Positions 51,946 to 60,981 of a stretch of DNA of 64,000 nucleotides are shown here, one piece after another. A program made the translations under genes and the position numbers. The notes under the pieces are model-generated. The model worked only from the letters and a program-made list of their open reading frames with translations. It was not told where the DNA came from and made no database searches. The first letter of the stretch is position 1. Each line of letters starts with the position of its first letter. The stretch is from an uncultured Mediterraneibacter sp. (GTDB lineage: Bacteria; Bacillota; Clostridia; Lachnospirales; Lachnospiraceae), in contig NZ_CALWFZ010000006.1 of assembly GCF_944377805.1 (NCBI RefSeq), positions 1 to 64,000 of the forward strand, read 5' to 3'.

Positions 51946-53337
51946 CTACTCTACGCTCTCCCACGCCTCGTCAAGAGACTCCTGCATCTTCGGCTGCACT
52001 TCCGCGATATATTCATCCACTGTCATGGAGCCGTTTCTTACATTGTCAAGTCCTTCAAGGAAAATGTCATGCCACTCTGCGTTCGGAGTGTATGTTGTCT
52101 CCTGAAATCTTCCTTCATATTTGTCTGTTCCATTCAGATAGTTAAAGAAAACATTTACATTGGACGGGAACGCAAGTGTTCCGTCGCTGATCGCTGTCAC
52201 AAACTCGCCTTCTGCCAGAGACTTGATATTCGGAAGCTGGATGGACTGCCCTCCTGTGATTCCGGAGAGTTCTTTCTGTCCTTCCTCATCCGCACACAGA
52301 TAGGAGATCAGCTCTGTAGCTTCTTCCTGATTCTTGCTGTTCGCAGATACGCAGAATCCTACCGTGCCAAGCCATGTCATCGTCTTTCCGCTTGATAATG
52401 TAGGATATGCGCACAGATCCCACTCAAACGGGAATGTCTCTTCGTCCATGAAAGCCGCTACATCCCATGTACCGCATGCGTAGAAAGCTTCCTGGCCGGC
52501 CAGCCATCTCTGGTATACGCCAAGAGAAGCATCCTGCTCAACTGTAGGCGTCACCTGATACTCCAGGGTCAGATCCACATATTTCTGAAGGGCTTCTTTG
52601 AACTCCGGCGTGTCGATGTTGACCGTCTTGTAATCATCTGTCAGGTAACTTGCCCCGTTAGACCAGATGAACGGCTGGAGCATGAACGCATTTGCCATAC
52701 CGCATCCCCACTGATCGATCTCGCCGTCACCGTCCGTATCTTTTGTGAACTGTTTGCAGACCTCAACGAACTCTTCGTATGTATAAGGATTCTCCGGATC
52801 AGGATATGGAATGCCGGCTTCGTCAAACATGTCTTTATTATAGGCATAGGCAAAAACAGACGCATCTTTCGGAAGTGCGTACAGGTCGCCGGAACCTGCT
52901 TTCTCACCGTCATAACGGTAACTGTCCAGAGCTTCCTGAGCTACAAGCCCGTCAGTGGAAATCCCCTTCTCATCCAGGATCGGCTGAAGATTGGCAATAT
53001 AACCATTCTCAACGAACTGCTCTACAGATTCCGGTCCTACATAGAACACATCCGGGAGGTCTCCTGCCGTCATCATACCCGTCAGCGTCTTGGAGTATTC
53101 CTCCTGAGTAGTGATCTGAATATCCACATTTGCTATTGTATCTTTATGATCTTCCTCGAACTTGGCGATCATTTCCTCATAAACCGCCGACTCGTGATCA
53201 TTCGCAAAGATAAATACCGACAGGTTCTTTCTTCCGTCTGCCGCTTCTCCCGAATCAGAACCGCCGCATCCCGAAAGGACAGTGGCTGTCATCGTGGCGG
53301 CAACCAGACCGGCTGCAATGACTTTTCTCGCTTTCAT
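51946..53337 (-). CDS. Extracellular solute-binding lipoprotein (arabinan locus)
   Basis: 463 residues. Signal peptide with lipobox LSGC near residues 20-23, Gly/Ser linker, and a family 1 sugar-binding fold (FEEDHKDTIANVDIQI; LYALPKDASVFAYAYNKDMFDEAGI; FYACGTWDVAAFMDEETFPFEWDL). It should bind arabino-oligosaccharides (from context). First gene of the importer operon with a clear promoter at 53394-53422. Confidence 0.93.
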   Translation of the reverse strand: MKARKVIAAGLVAATMTATVLSGCGGSDSGEAADGRKNLSVFIFANDHESAVYEEMIAKFEEDHKDTIANVDIQITTQEEYSKTLTGMMTAGDLPDVFYVGPESVEQFVENGYIANLQPILDEKGISTDGLVAQEALDSYRYDGEKAGSGDLYALPKDASVFAYAYNKDMFDEAGIPYPDPENPYTYEEFVEVCKQFTKDTDGDGEIDQWGCGMANAFMLQPFIWSNGASYLTDDYKTVNIDTPEFKEALQKYVDLTLEYQVTPTVEQDASLGVYQRWLAGQEAFYACGTWDVAAFMDEETFPFEWDLCAYPTLSSGKTMTWLGTVGFCVSANSKNQEEATELISYLCADEEGQKELSGITGGQSIQLPNIKSLAEGEFVTAISDGTLAFPSNVNVFFNYLNGTDKYEGRFQETTYTPNAEWHDIFLEGLDNVRNGSMTVDEYIAEVQPKMQESLDEAWESVE

Positions 53338-53366
53338 AAATTTGTTCCTCCTTTTATCTATGCCTT

Positions 53367-53379
53367 TAACGACACGTTA
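53367..53379. promoter_or_regulatory. Dyad in the leader of the arabinan importer operon
   Basis: TAACG-ACA-CGTTA lies about 8-20 bases downstream of the predicted start of transcription, where a bound repressor would block elongation. The protein is unknown; it is not a match to the cre consensus. A similar GC-richer dyad ACGCG-CA-CGCGT lies at 54560-54571 before the neighbouring GH43 gene. Confidence 0.4.
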
Positions 53380-53393
53380 TTTGTTGTAGGTAC

Positions 53394-53447
53394 ATAATAG
53401 CATTATTGTTTAGTTTCTTCAATACTCTTTTATATTTTTCTAAATAT
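53394..53447 (-). promoter_or_regulatory. Promoter of the arabinan importer operon with upstream motif
   Basis: Minus strand TTGAAG (53422-53417), 17-base spacer, TATTAT (53399-53394). Immediately upstream of the -35 is the dyad ATATTT-TTCT-AAATAT (53432-53447), positioned like an activator or repressor site. The rest of 53448-53538 is AT-rich without a gene. Confidence 0.6.
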
Positions 53448-53538
53448 ATATGTCATTTTCAACTTTATTCACAATTTTAATCCATATTTTTTATGCATTT
53501 ATTCCAATTTGTATTCTTTTTATTTACTTTTTTCAAAA

Positions 53539-54525
53539 CTAATTATCGTTATATCGCCGTTCGTTATATGCAAACACAGGGAAATCGTTCTCATCATATT
53601 CCACTTTCAGGATCATGGCATGCCTGTTCGGATCATAGAGTGGATCTCCCTCAATCTCATCATACTGTCTGGCGTGATACACACACAGGTCGGTTTCTCC
53701 GTCCTCCGCTTTTACAAAAGAATTGTGGCCCGGACCGTAGATCCCCTTTGCTTCATCGGTCTGCAGCACCGGATAGCGCAGTTTCGTCCATGCCCCGGGA
53801 TCCAGCACATCGGCGTCCTCCTCTATATACATCAGCCCCATACAGTAGCATGCCCCTGTCGCGCTGGCGGAAAAAGTCATGTATATTCTCCCGTTATGTT
53901 TCAGCACCGCCGGCCCTTCGTTCACCCAGAAGTCCACCCGTTCCCAGTCATAGTCCGGAGTTGTCAGAAGCACCTGCGCCGTCGCCAGCTTGTCGGGCCG
54001 CTCCATACGCGCGATATAGAGGTTGGAGACTTGTTTTCCTACCCCAGTCTTCTCCGCCCATACATAATAGTGCCCGCCGCGATGCTCAAACACTGTGGCG
54101 TCCAGCGAAAAAGCATGAAAAGAAAACTTATCGTCATCCGCCGCCTGCATCATTCCCATCTCTTCCCACGGATCATTTACGGGATCCTGTCCGGTACAGC
54201 GGAGTACATACGGCCTGATCTCCCATATGTCGTCCTTGTCTCCGGCCGCATAATAAATATACCATCCGCCGTCCAGATAATGGATCTCCGGAGCCCATAT
54301 ATGAATGCTCTGTTCCCCGCTCTCATGTTTGCGCCAGACAGTGATTTCCTCCGCGCTCTCAAGCCCCATGACCGTGGAAGCGCTGCGGAGTATAATCCTG
54401 TCATATGCCGGCACCGACGCAGTAAAATAATACGTTCCATCCGTGTGACGGTACACATACGGATCCGCTCTCTGCTCAATAAACGGTTTATTATAGAGCG
54501 TTTTCTGGTAATTGCTGTTGTTCAT
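53539..54525 (-). CDS. GH43-family glycosidase
   Basis: 328 residues, no signal peptide. QRADPYVYRHTDGTYYFTAS (base Asp), SIHIWAPEIHYLDGGWYIYYAAG and VNEGPAVLKHNGRIYMTFSAS (acid Glu) define the five-bladed GH43 fold of the arabinofuranosidase/exo-arabinanase type (subfamily 26-like). The ATG at 54525 has AAGGAGG eight bases upstream. It lies upstream of the importer operon with its own leader and divergent from the yesL gene. Confidence 0.9.
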   Translation of the reverse strand: MNNSNYQKTLYNKPFIEQRADPYVYRHTDGTYYFTASVPAYDRIILRSASTVMGLESAEEITVWRKHESGEQSIHIWAPEIHYLDGGWYIYYAAGDKDDIWEIRPYVLRCTGQDPVNDPWEEMGMMQAADDDKFSFHAFSLDATVFEHRGGHYYVWAEKTGVGKQVSNLYIARMERPDKLATAQVLLTTPDYDWERVDFWVNEGPAVLKHNGRIYMTFSASATGACYCMGLMYIEEDADVLDPGAWTKLRYPVLQTDEAKGIYGPGHNSFVKAEDGETDLCVYHARQYDEIEGDPLYDPNRHAMILKVEYDENDFPVFAYNERRYNDN

Positions 54526-54738
54526 TTTGTTCCTCCTTAACTCAGCCTGTGCACAATATACGCGCACGCGTTTACAGATCCCAGTCTACATCATGGAGGT
54601 CATTGGATCAATATTTATTTTAGTTTTTATTAAAATATTACAATTTTATCTAAATATTTTTGTTGATTATTACATCTGGTATTTCCTCGCTGGAACAATA
54701 TATAATTAGTGTAACTATTACCAGAGAGGAGAAAAGCC

Positions 54739-55392
54739 ATGAATCCATTCGCATATGACAGCCTGTTCTCACGCTTTTTATATTTTGTCGCTGATATTGT
54801 GACCTTACATATACTCTGGCTGATCTACAGCATTCCGATCATCACCATAGGCGCGTCCACTACGGCGCTCTACTACAGCTGTATGAAGCGCATTCGTACC
54901 GGAGAAGGATATGTAACGCGGAATTTTCGCAGATCTTTTCGGGAAAATTTCCGCCAGTCCACTGTTATCTGGCTTGTGTTGCTGATAACAGGGTTCGTAT
55001 TTTTTCTGGATCTGCGCATCGGCATGGCGCTGGACGGAGCAATGGGAACAGTCATGCTCGTAAGCTGCTCCGTATTTCTCATTCCGCTGCTTCTCCTGGG
55101 CATATATATATTTCCGGTACAGGCTAAGTTTGAAAACCCCATTTTCGGGAATATAAAAAACGCGCTGATTATGTCGATCAGGCATTTTCCGTGTTCACTG
55201 CTTCTCATCGTAATATACGCATCCGTCGTGCTGCTTGCCTTTTCTTTCCCGCCGCTGACAGGGCTTCTTCTCTGCTGCGGGGCCGGGCTGATCGGGTATC
55301 TTACTTCTAATATTTTCGTCTTCATTTTCCGAAAATACGTCCCTGATGAACTCGAGAAGGACCTGGAAGCCTCCGGAGAACATTTTGAATAA
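54739..55392 (+). CDS. YesL-family (DUF624) membrane protein
   Basis: 217 residues with five or six helices. FAYDSLFSRFLYFVADIVTLHILW at the N-terminus and PIITIGASTTALYYSCMKRIRTGEGYVTRNFRRSFRENFRQST are the DUF624 signature. These proteins accompany ABC importers and YesMN systems for plant glycans; their role is unknown. GAGAGGAG precedes the ATG. A bidirectional terminator follows. The 213-base divergent gap upstream contains TCTAAATAT-type motifs and the 54560 dyad. Confidence 0.9.
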   Translation: MNPFAYDSLFSRFLYFVADIVTLHILWLIYSIPIITIGASTTALYYSCMKRIRTGEGYVTRNFRRSFRENFRQSTVIWLVLLITGFVFFLDLRIGMALDGAMGTVMLVSCSVFLIPLLLLGIYIFPVQAKFENPIFGNIKNALIMSIRHFPCSLLLIVIYASVVLLAFSFPPLTGLLLCCGAGLIGYLTSNIFVFIFRKYVPDELEKDLEASGEHFE

Positions 55393-55416
55393 CTCTCATC
55401 TCCATCATATAACAAA

Positions 55417-55453
55417 AAAGCGCCTGCCGGGGAAACTCCCGACAGGCGCTTTT
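55417..55453. terminator. Bidirectional terminator
   Basis: AAAGCGCCTG/CAGGCGCTTT stem with an inner CGGG/CCCG helix, loop of six, and A/T runs on both sides; it serves yesL (plus) and the ABC exporter operon (minus). Confidence 0.8.
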
Positions 55454-55478
55454 GCCTGCATGTGCAAGTCCGCTTCCG

Positions 55479-57368
55479 TCATGAAAGCTCCAGCTTGCCT
55501 GTATACAGTTGGTAATACGTTCCTTTGAGCCCGAGCAGCTCTTCATGCGTACCTCTCTCGATAATACGTCCGTGCTCAAGCACCATGATCGCGTCACTGT
55601 TGCGGATCGTGGACAGCCTATGGGCGATAACGAATACAGTGCGCCCTTTCATCAGGTTATCCATACCTTTCTGAACGATGCTCTCCGTCCTTGTATCAAT
55701 GGACGATGTCGCCTCATCGAGAATCAGCACCGGCGGATCCGCGATGGCCGCTCTGGCAATAGCCAGAAGCTGTCTCTGTCCCTGGGACAGTTCCTCTCCA
55801 TCCCCGCTTAAGTGGGTGTCATATCCCTGAGGCAGCATACGGATGAATCCGTCGGCGTGAGCCAGCTGAGCCGCCTTTACCACTTCTTCGTCCGTAGCGT
55901 CCAGCTTACCGTAACGGATATTGTCCTTGATCGTACCGGTGAACAGATGCGTATCCTGAAGCACAATTCCGAGAGAGCGCCTTAAATCCGCCTTCTTGAT
56001 CTTGTTAATGTTGATATCGTCATAACGGATCTTTCCGTCAGCCACATCGTAGAAGCGGTTGATCAGGTTGGTAATTGTCGTCTTTCCCGCTCCGGTTGAT
56101 CCAACGAAAGCCAGCTTCTGCCCCGGTTTCGCATACAGCGTCAGATCATGAAGCACCATATGGTCCGGAGTATATCCAAAGGTCATGTCATAGAAACGTA
56201 CATCGCCTCTGAGTTCCTGGTATGTGACAGTACCGTCCGCCTGGTGCGGATGTTTCCATGCCCAAAGTCCGGTCCTCTCTTTGCATTCCGTGATATTTCC
56301 GTCAGCATCTTTCTTCGCGTTTACCAGCGTAACATATCCGTCGTCAATCTCAGGCTCTTCATCCATCATGCGGAAAATACGCTCCGCCCCGGCAAGCGCC
56401 ATGATAATAGAGTTAAACTGCTGCGCGATCTGCATGAAAGGCTGTGTGAAGCTCTTTGTAAACTGCAGATAGGAAGCGATGGTTCCCAGGGTCATGTTGC
56501 CGATCCCCGCCACCGAGAGGAAACCTCCGAGAACGGCTGTCAACACAAACAGAAGGTTGCCCAGATTTCCGATAACCGGTCCCATAATACTTGCGAATGT
56601 ATGGGCGTTGGACGCGCTGACGAACAGCTTCTCGTTGAACTCGTCGAACTCTTCTTCCGAAGCTCTCTCGTGGTTGAACACCTTGACAACTCTCTGTCCG
56701 TTCATGCGCTCTTCCACGAAGCCAGTCACATTTGCGAGATCAAGCTGCTGGCGGATGAAATACTTTCCGCTGTTTCCGGCGACGAATCTCGTCACAAAGA
56801 GCATAATGCCGATCATCACAACCGCGAGCAGTGTCAGAATCGGGCTTAATACAAGCATGGCGATGAATGTCACAACAATGGTAAATGATGACATCAGCAC
56901 CTGCGGGATCGACTGGTTGATCATCTGCCTTAAAGTGTCTGTATCGTTCGTGTAAAGGCTCATGATTGAACCTGTGGTATTCTGGTCAAAATAGCGGATC
57001 GGCAGCGTCTGCATATGAGCGAACATTTCATCTCTGACGCGTTTGAGCACTCCCTGCCCGATCACAACCATCATCCTGCTGTATACAAATGTCGCGATCA
57101 CACCGCACAGAAAGATCGTTCCCAGGACTGTCAGCGCCATGTACAGTTCGCTGTAATCCGGATTCTTCTGGCCGATCAGGGGAATGATATAATCATCCAG
57201 AAGGAAGCGCAGCGACAGCGAAACCGAAATTGACGCAACAGAACTGATAAGGATACAGATAATAACTATGATAAACTGTACCTTATATGTTCCGGTCACA
57301 TATCCCATCAGGCGCTTCGCCGTCTTGAGCGTGCCTTTGTTGATCGCAGGTTTTTCCTGTCTACTCAT
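55479..57368 (-). CDS. ABC exporter half-transporter, canonical subunit
   Basis: 629 residues: six-helix membrane domain (about 25-330), a linker with an inserted charged loop (DADGNITECKERTGLWAW) and an ATPase domain. Walker A GSTGAGKTT, signature LSQGQ (not LSGGQ), Walker B with catalytic Glu ILILDEATSSID, and HRLSTIRNSD. It overlaps the preceding gene by eight bases and forms a heterodimer with it. Confidence 0.92.
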   Translation of the reverse strand: MSRQEKPAINKGTLKTAKRLMGYVTGTYKVQFIIVIICILISSVASISVSLSLRFLLDDYIIPLIGQKNPDYSELYMALTVLGTIFLCGVIATFVYSRMMVVIGQGVLKRVRDEMFAHMQTLPIRYFDQNTTGSIMSLYTNDTDTLRQMINQSIPQVLMSSFTIVVTFIAMLVLSPILTLLAVVMIGIMLFVTRFVAGNSGKYFIRQQLDLANVTGFVEERMNGQRVVKVFNHERASEEEFDEFNEKLFVSASNAHTFASIMGPVIGNLGNLLFVLTAVLGGFLSVAGIGNMTLGTIASYLQFTKSFTQPFMQIAQQFNSIIMALAGAERIFRMMDEEPEIDDGYVTLVNAKKDADGNITECKERTGLWAWKHPHQADGTVTYQELRGDVRFYDMTFGYTPDHMVLHDLTLYAKPGQKLAFVGSTGAGKTTITNLINRFYDVADGKIRYDDININKIKKADLRRSLGIVLQDTHLFTGTIKDNIRYGKLDATDEEVVKAAQLAHADGFIRMLPQGYDTHLSGDGEELSQGQRQLLAIARAAIADPPVLILDEATSSIDTRTESIVQKGMDNLMKGRTVFVIAHRLSTIRNSDAIMVLEHGRIIERGTHEELLGLKGTYYQLYTGKLELS

Positions 57369-59094
57369 TGTCAGCGCCCCCTTTCACCTGTGATTCATAT
57401 ACCTCTCTGTATATCTTGTTCGTCTTAAGAAGTTCTTCGGACGTTCCGATGCCATTGATCTCTCCGTTGTCCATAACAATGATCATATCCGCGTCTTCCA
57501 CGGATGAGATTCTCTGGGCAATAATGATCTTCGTCGTATCCGGAATCTCTTCGCGGAACGCCTGACGGATCAGGGCGTCGGTTCTTGTATCCACCGCGCT
57601 GGTAGAATCGTCGAGAATCAGGATCTTCGGTTTCTTCAGGAGCGCTCTGGCGATACAGAGTCTCTGTTTCTGGCCGCCGGAAACGTTATTACCCCCCTCA
57701 ACGATCATCGTGTCATATTTGCCCGGGAACTCTTCGATAAACCCGTCGGCCTGTGCCAGACGGCATACCCGGCGCACTTCCTCGTCACTGGCATTCTCAT
57801 CTCCCCAGCGGATGTTCTCGTAGATTGTGCCTGTAAAGAGCACGTTTTTCTGAAGAACAACAGATACCTGATCACGCAGTGATTTCAGACTGTATCTGCG
57901 GACGTCGATGCCTCCCACCTTTACGCTTCCTTCCGTCACGTCATAAAGTCTGGGGATAAGCTGCACGAGAGTGGACTTGGCGCTTCCGGTACCTCCGATG
58001 ATACCGATGATCTGCCCGCTCTTAATATGAAGGTTCACATCTTTTAAAGACAGGTTGCCGCCTTTTCCCGAGTAGCTGAAGTCCACATGTTCAAAGTCAA
58101 TATCTCCATTGGGCACTTCCGTTATGGCGTCCTCGGCATCCTCCATCTCCGGCACCTCGTCAAGCACTTCCGTGATACGGTCTGTGGACGCCTCCGCAAT
58201 CATGATCATGACGAATACGAAAGAAACCATCATAAGCGACATGAGGATCTGGATCGCGTACACAATCACGCTGGTCAGTTCTCCTGTCAGCATGGAGCCG
58301 TTGATAATACTCTCTCCTCCGACAAGCACCATCACAAGCACGACCGCATACATCGTAAACTGCATAACCGGGTTGTTCCATGCGACAATTTTCTCAGCCT
58401 TTGTAAAGAGTTTAAATACAACCGTAGAAATCCTGCCGAATTTCTCATTCTCGTGTTCCTCTCTGACATAGGCCTTAACAACTCTTGCCGCATTAACATT
58501 TTCCTGTACTGTATTGTTCAGGATGTCATACTCGTCAAACACCTTAATAAAGTGCGGATGCGCCTTCTTCGCGATGAAGATCAGCACCCCTCCCAGAACC
58601 GGGATAGTAATCAGCATCATAATCGCGATCGGAACACTGATGGTCAGCGTCATGATCAGGGAGAGCACGATCATAATCGGCGCTCTTGACAGCAGGCGGA
58701 TTGAAAACATATACGCCATCTGGACATTGGTAATATCTGTTGTCAGTCTTGTGACAAGCCCCGGCGTTGAAAACCGGTCAATATTCCCAAATGAAAAATC
58801 CTGTATTTTGTAAAATATATCGTGGCGGAGGTTCTTTGCATAGCCCGCCGATCCGATTGCCGCAAGCTGTCCGGCTTTTGCGCCGAGCGCCAGAGCAAGG
58901 ATGGCCATGACGACAAGCAGAACACCCATTCTTATAATGTAGCCCATATCACCTTCCATGATGCCCACATCGATAATGTTGGCCATCAGGAGGGGAATCA
59001 GGACTTCCATAAGTACTTCCAGCAGTACGAACACCGGAGTAAGAAATGATTCCCGTTTGTACTCCCGTACAGAACGAAGCAGTTTCCTATTCAT
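57361..59094 (-). CDS. ABC exporter half-transporter, degenerate-site subunit
   Basis: 577 residues: six-helix membrane domain (about 15-305) and ATPase domain with Walker A GGTGSAKST, intact signature VSGGQ, and Walker B LILDDSTSAVD in which Asp replaces the catalytic Glu. With the other subunit this gives one working and one degenerate ATP site, as in BmrCD/LmrCD/TM287-288 multidrug exporters. Eight bases of overlap with the MarR-type gene upstream. Confidence 0.92.
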   Translation of the reverse strand: MNRKLLRSVREYKRESFLTPVFVLLEVLMEVLIPLLMANIIDVGIMEGDMGYIIRMGVLLVVMAILALALGAKAGQLAAIGSAGYAKNLRHDIFYKIQDFSFGNIDRFSTPGLVTRLTTDITNVQMAYMFSIRLLSRAPIMIVLSLIMTLTISVPIAIMMLITIPVLGGVLIFIAKKAHPHFIKVFDEYDILNNTVQENVNAARVVKAYVREEHENEKFGRISTVVFKLFTKAEKIVAWNNPVMQFTMYAVVLVMVLVGGESIINGSMLTGELTSVIVYAIQILMSLMMVSFVFVMIMIAEASTDRITEVLDEVPEMEDAEDAITEVPNGDIDFEHVDFSYSGKGGNLSLKDVNLHIKSGQIIGIIGGTGSAKSTLVQLIPRLYDVTEGSVKVGGIDVRRYSLKSLRDQVSVVLQKNVLFTGTIYENIRWGDENASDEEVRRVCRLAQADGFIEEFPGKYDTMIVEGGNNVSGGQKQRLCIARALLKKPKILILDDSTSAVDTRTDALIRQAFREEIPDTTKIIIAQRISSVEDADMIIVMDNGEINGIGTSEELLKTNKIYREVYESQVKGGADNE

Positions 59095-59584
59095 GGTCTG
59101 TTATCTCCTCTCTTCTTCTTTCATCACCAGACAAATTTTTGGACATCTGACCAAGAACTTCAAGACATACTGCCATCTTTTCTTCGTCGATGTCCTTTCT
59201 CAACAGGTTTTCCACATAGCGGATATTTCCGAGAATATGCTCCCTGACCCCTTTTGCCTTCTCTGTGGGAACAAGTTTTTTCAGCCTCGCGTCCTCCTTG
59301 ACCGGCTCTCTCGTGATAAATCCGTTTTTCTCCAGAATCTGTAAGATTCCCGTAGCGGTGGAACGGCGGATCTGAAACTCCTTCTCCACATCCTTCTGAT
59401 AGATGTCCCGCTTCAGGGACTGAAACAGAATGTGATGCAGCACCAGCCTCTGCATATTCGTCTTCAGGCTGTCCTCAGCTTCATGCTCGTGTATCCGTCT
59501 CTTCAGCTGATGGGAGAGCGTGTTGATCATCCGCCCCACATCATGCCCGGGATCGCGCAAATCCTGATTTTTACTGCCGCACAT
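59087..59584 (-). CDS. MarR-family transcriptional regulator
   Basis: 166 residues with a MarR winged helix: QRLVLHHILFQSLKRDIYQKDVEKEFQIRRSTATGILQILEKNGFITREPVKEDARLKKLVPT. The likely start is the ATG at 59584; the longer frame to 59662 would pass through the promoter. It controls the downstream exporter genes, probably as a drug-responsive repressor (inference from family and the dyad at 59614). Confidence 0.9.
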   Translation of the reverse strand: MCGSKNQDLRDPGHDVGRMINTLSHQLKRRIHEHEAEDSLKTNMQRLVLHHILFQSLKRDIYQKDVEKEFQIRRSTATGILQILEKNGFITREPVKEDARLKKLVPTEKAKGVREHILGNIRYVENLLRKDIDEEKMAVCLEVLGQMSKNLSGDERRREEITDHE

Positions 59585-59613
59585 TCCCCTGCACTTCCTT
59601 TCAAATGAATAAT

Positions 59614-59662
59614 TTGTTCGGTAACTAACAATATAGTATAAAGAATTAAAAATTATTGTCAA
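59614..59662 (-). promoter_or_regulatory. Promoter and operator of the MarR-exporter operon
   Basis: Minus strand TTGACA (59662-59657), 16-base spacer, TATACT (59640-59635). The dyad TTGTT-N8-AACAA (59614-59631) lies directly downstream of the -10 over the start of transcription, the usual place for MarR autorepression. Confidence 0.7.
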
Positions 59663-59777
59663 CCATCAAAATGCACAAAAGAATCAGGCGTTGATCAGCT
59701 CGATTTTTCTTCTATTTTTGATAGCAAAAATTTTTCCTGTATTTTTCACATATTTTTCTTGTTTTTTAACAAAATTG

Positions 59778-59806
59778 TAGAAATATTTCACAAAAAACGG
59801 TATAAT
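59778..59806 (+). promoter_or_regulatory. Promoter of glgC-glgD
   Basis: TAGAAA (59778-59783), 17-base spacer, TATAAT (59801-59806), about 34 bases before the glgC ATG. The -35 is weak. Confidence 0.55.
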
Positions 59807-59840
59807 AAATGGCAGTAAGTATGAAAGAGAGGGCTCATTT

Positions 59841-60980
59841 ATGAAGCAAAATAATATGTTAGCTATGATTTTAGCCGGCGGCCGCGGATCACGTCTGCAT
59901 GAGCTGACGAAAAAAGTGGCGAAACCGGCTGTTTCATATGGTGGGAAATATCGCATCATTGATTTCCCGCTCAGTAACTGTGCGAACAGCGGCATCGATG
60001 TTGTCGGAGTTCTTACGCAGTACGAATCCGTTCTTCTTAACAGTTATGTCGCAGCGGGGCGTCGCTGGGGACTGGACGCGAAAGACAGCGGCGTGTATGT
60101 ACTCCCGCCACGCGAGAAATCCGACGCGGATCTGGATGTATACAGAGGTACCGCGGACGCGATCTCACAGAATATCGATTTTATTGATACATACTCACCT
60201 GAATATCTGCTGATCCTCTCCGGCGACCACATCTATAAAATGAACTATTCCAAAATGCTGGCTTACCATAAGAAGTGCCAGTCGGACGCTACGATCGCCG
60301 TTATCGAGGTTCCCATGAAAGAGGCAAGCCGCTTTGGTATTATGAACACAAACGATACCGGACGCATCATCGAATTCGAGGAGAAGCCTGAGCACCCCAG
60401 GAGCAATCTGGCTTCTATGGGCATCTATATCTTCAACTGGAAGATGCTTAAAAAAATGCTCCAGGCAGATATGAAAGATCCCGACTCCAGCCATGACTTC
60501 GGAAAGGACATTATCCCCGCGCTCTTAGAGGAGGGAAGAAATGTCTTTGCCTATAAATACAAAGGCTACTGGAAAGACGTCGGAACCATCGATTCCCTCT
60601 GGGAGGCCAACATGGACCTTCTCGACAAAAACAACGAACTCGACCTCCACGACCCGACCTGGAAGATCTACACCGAAGATGTGACCGCTCTTCCGCAGTA
60701 CATTGGCTCCGACGCCGTAATCGACCGGGCGTTCATCACGCAGGGATGCATCGTGGGCGGCGAAGTGAAAAACTCCGTGCTGTTCACAAACGCCAAAGTC
60801 GCGCCCGGGGCAAAAGTCATCGACAGTGTGCTGATGCCGGGAGCGGAAGTGGCAGAGGGCGCCGTCGTCACACGCGCGCTTGTAGCCGATGGCATCAAGA
60901 TCGGCAAAAACGCAGTTGTCGGCAGCGCTGACAGCGAGAATATCGAACTTGTCGCAAAACGTGTAAAGGGGGATGAGTAA
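59841..60980 (+). CDS. glgC: Glucose-1-phosphate adenylyltransferase, catalytic subunit
   Basis: 379 residues. [34 protein letters not shown] is the nucleotidyltransferase signature; the substrate loop [12 protein letters not shown] and the C-terminal left-handed beta-helix repeats ([17 protein letters not shown]) are present. It makes ADP-glucose, the committed step of glycogen synthesis. GAGAGGG precedes the ATG. Confidence 0.96.
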   Translation: MKQNNMLAMILAGGRGSRLHELTKKVAKPAVSYGGKYRIIDFPLSNCANSGIDVVGVLTQYESVLLNSYVAAGRRWGLDAKDSGVYVLPPREKSDADLDVYRGTADAISQNIDFIDTYSPEYLLILSGDHIYKMNYSKMLAYHKKCQSDATIAVIEVPMKEASRFGIMNTNDTGRIIEFEEKPEHPRSNLASMGIYIFNWKMLKKMLQADMKDPDSSHDFGKDIIPALLEEGRNVFAYKYKGYWKDVGTIDSLWEANMDLLDKNNELDLHDPTWKIYTEDVTALPQYIGSDAVIDRAFITQGCIVGGEVKNSVLFTNAKVAPGAKVIDSVLMPGAEVAEGAVVTRALVADGIKIGKNAVVGSADSENIELVAKRVKGDE

Positions 60981-60981
60981 T

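Noticed and set aside
53367..53379. Catabolite-responsive (cre) element
   Set aside because: The dyad TAACG-ACA-CGTTA does not fit the TGNAANCGNTNNCA consensus; kept as an unknown operator.
53509..54540. Long plus-strand frame (343 codons)
   Set aside because: It lies opposite the clear GH43 gene at 53539-54525, has a low-complexity translation rich in Arg/His/Pro and no ribosome binding site or family motif.
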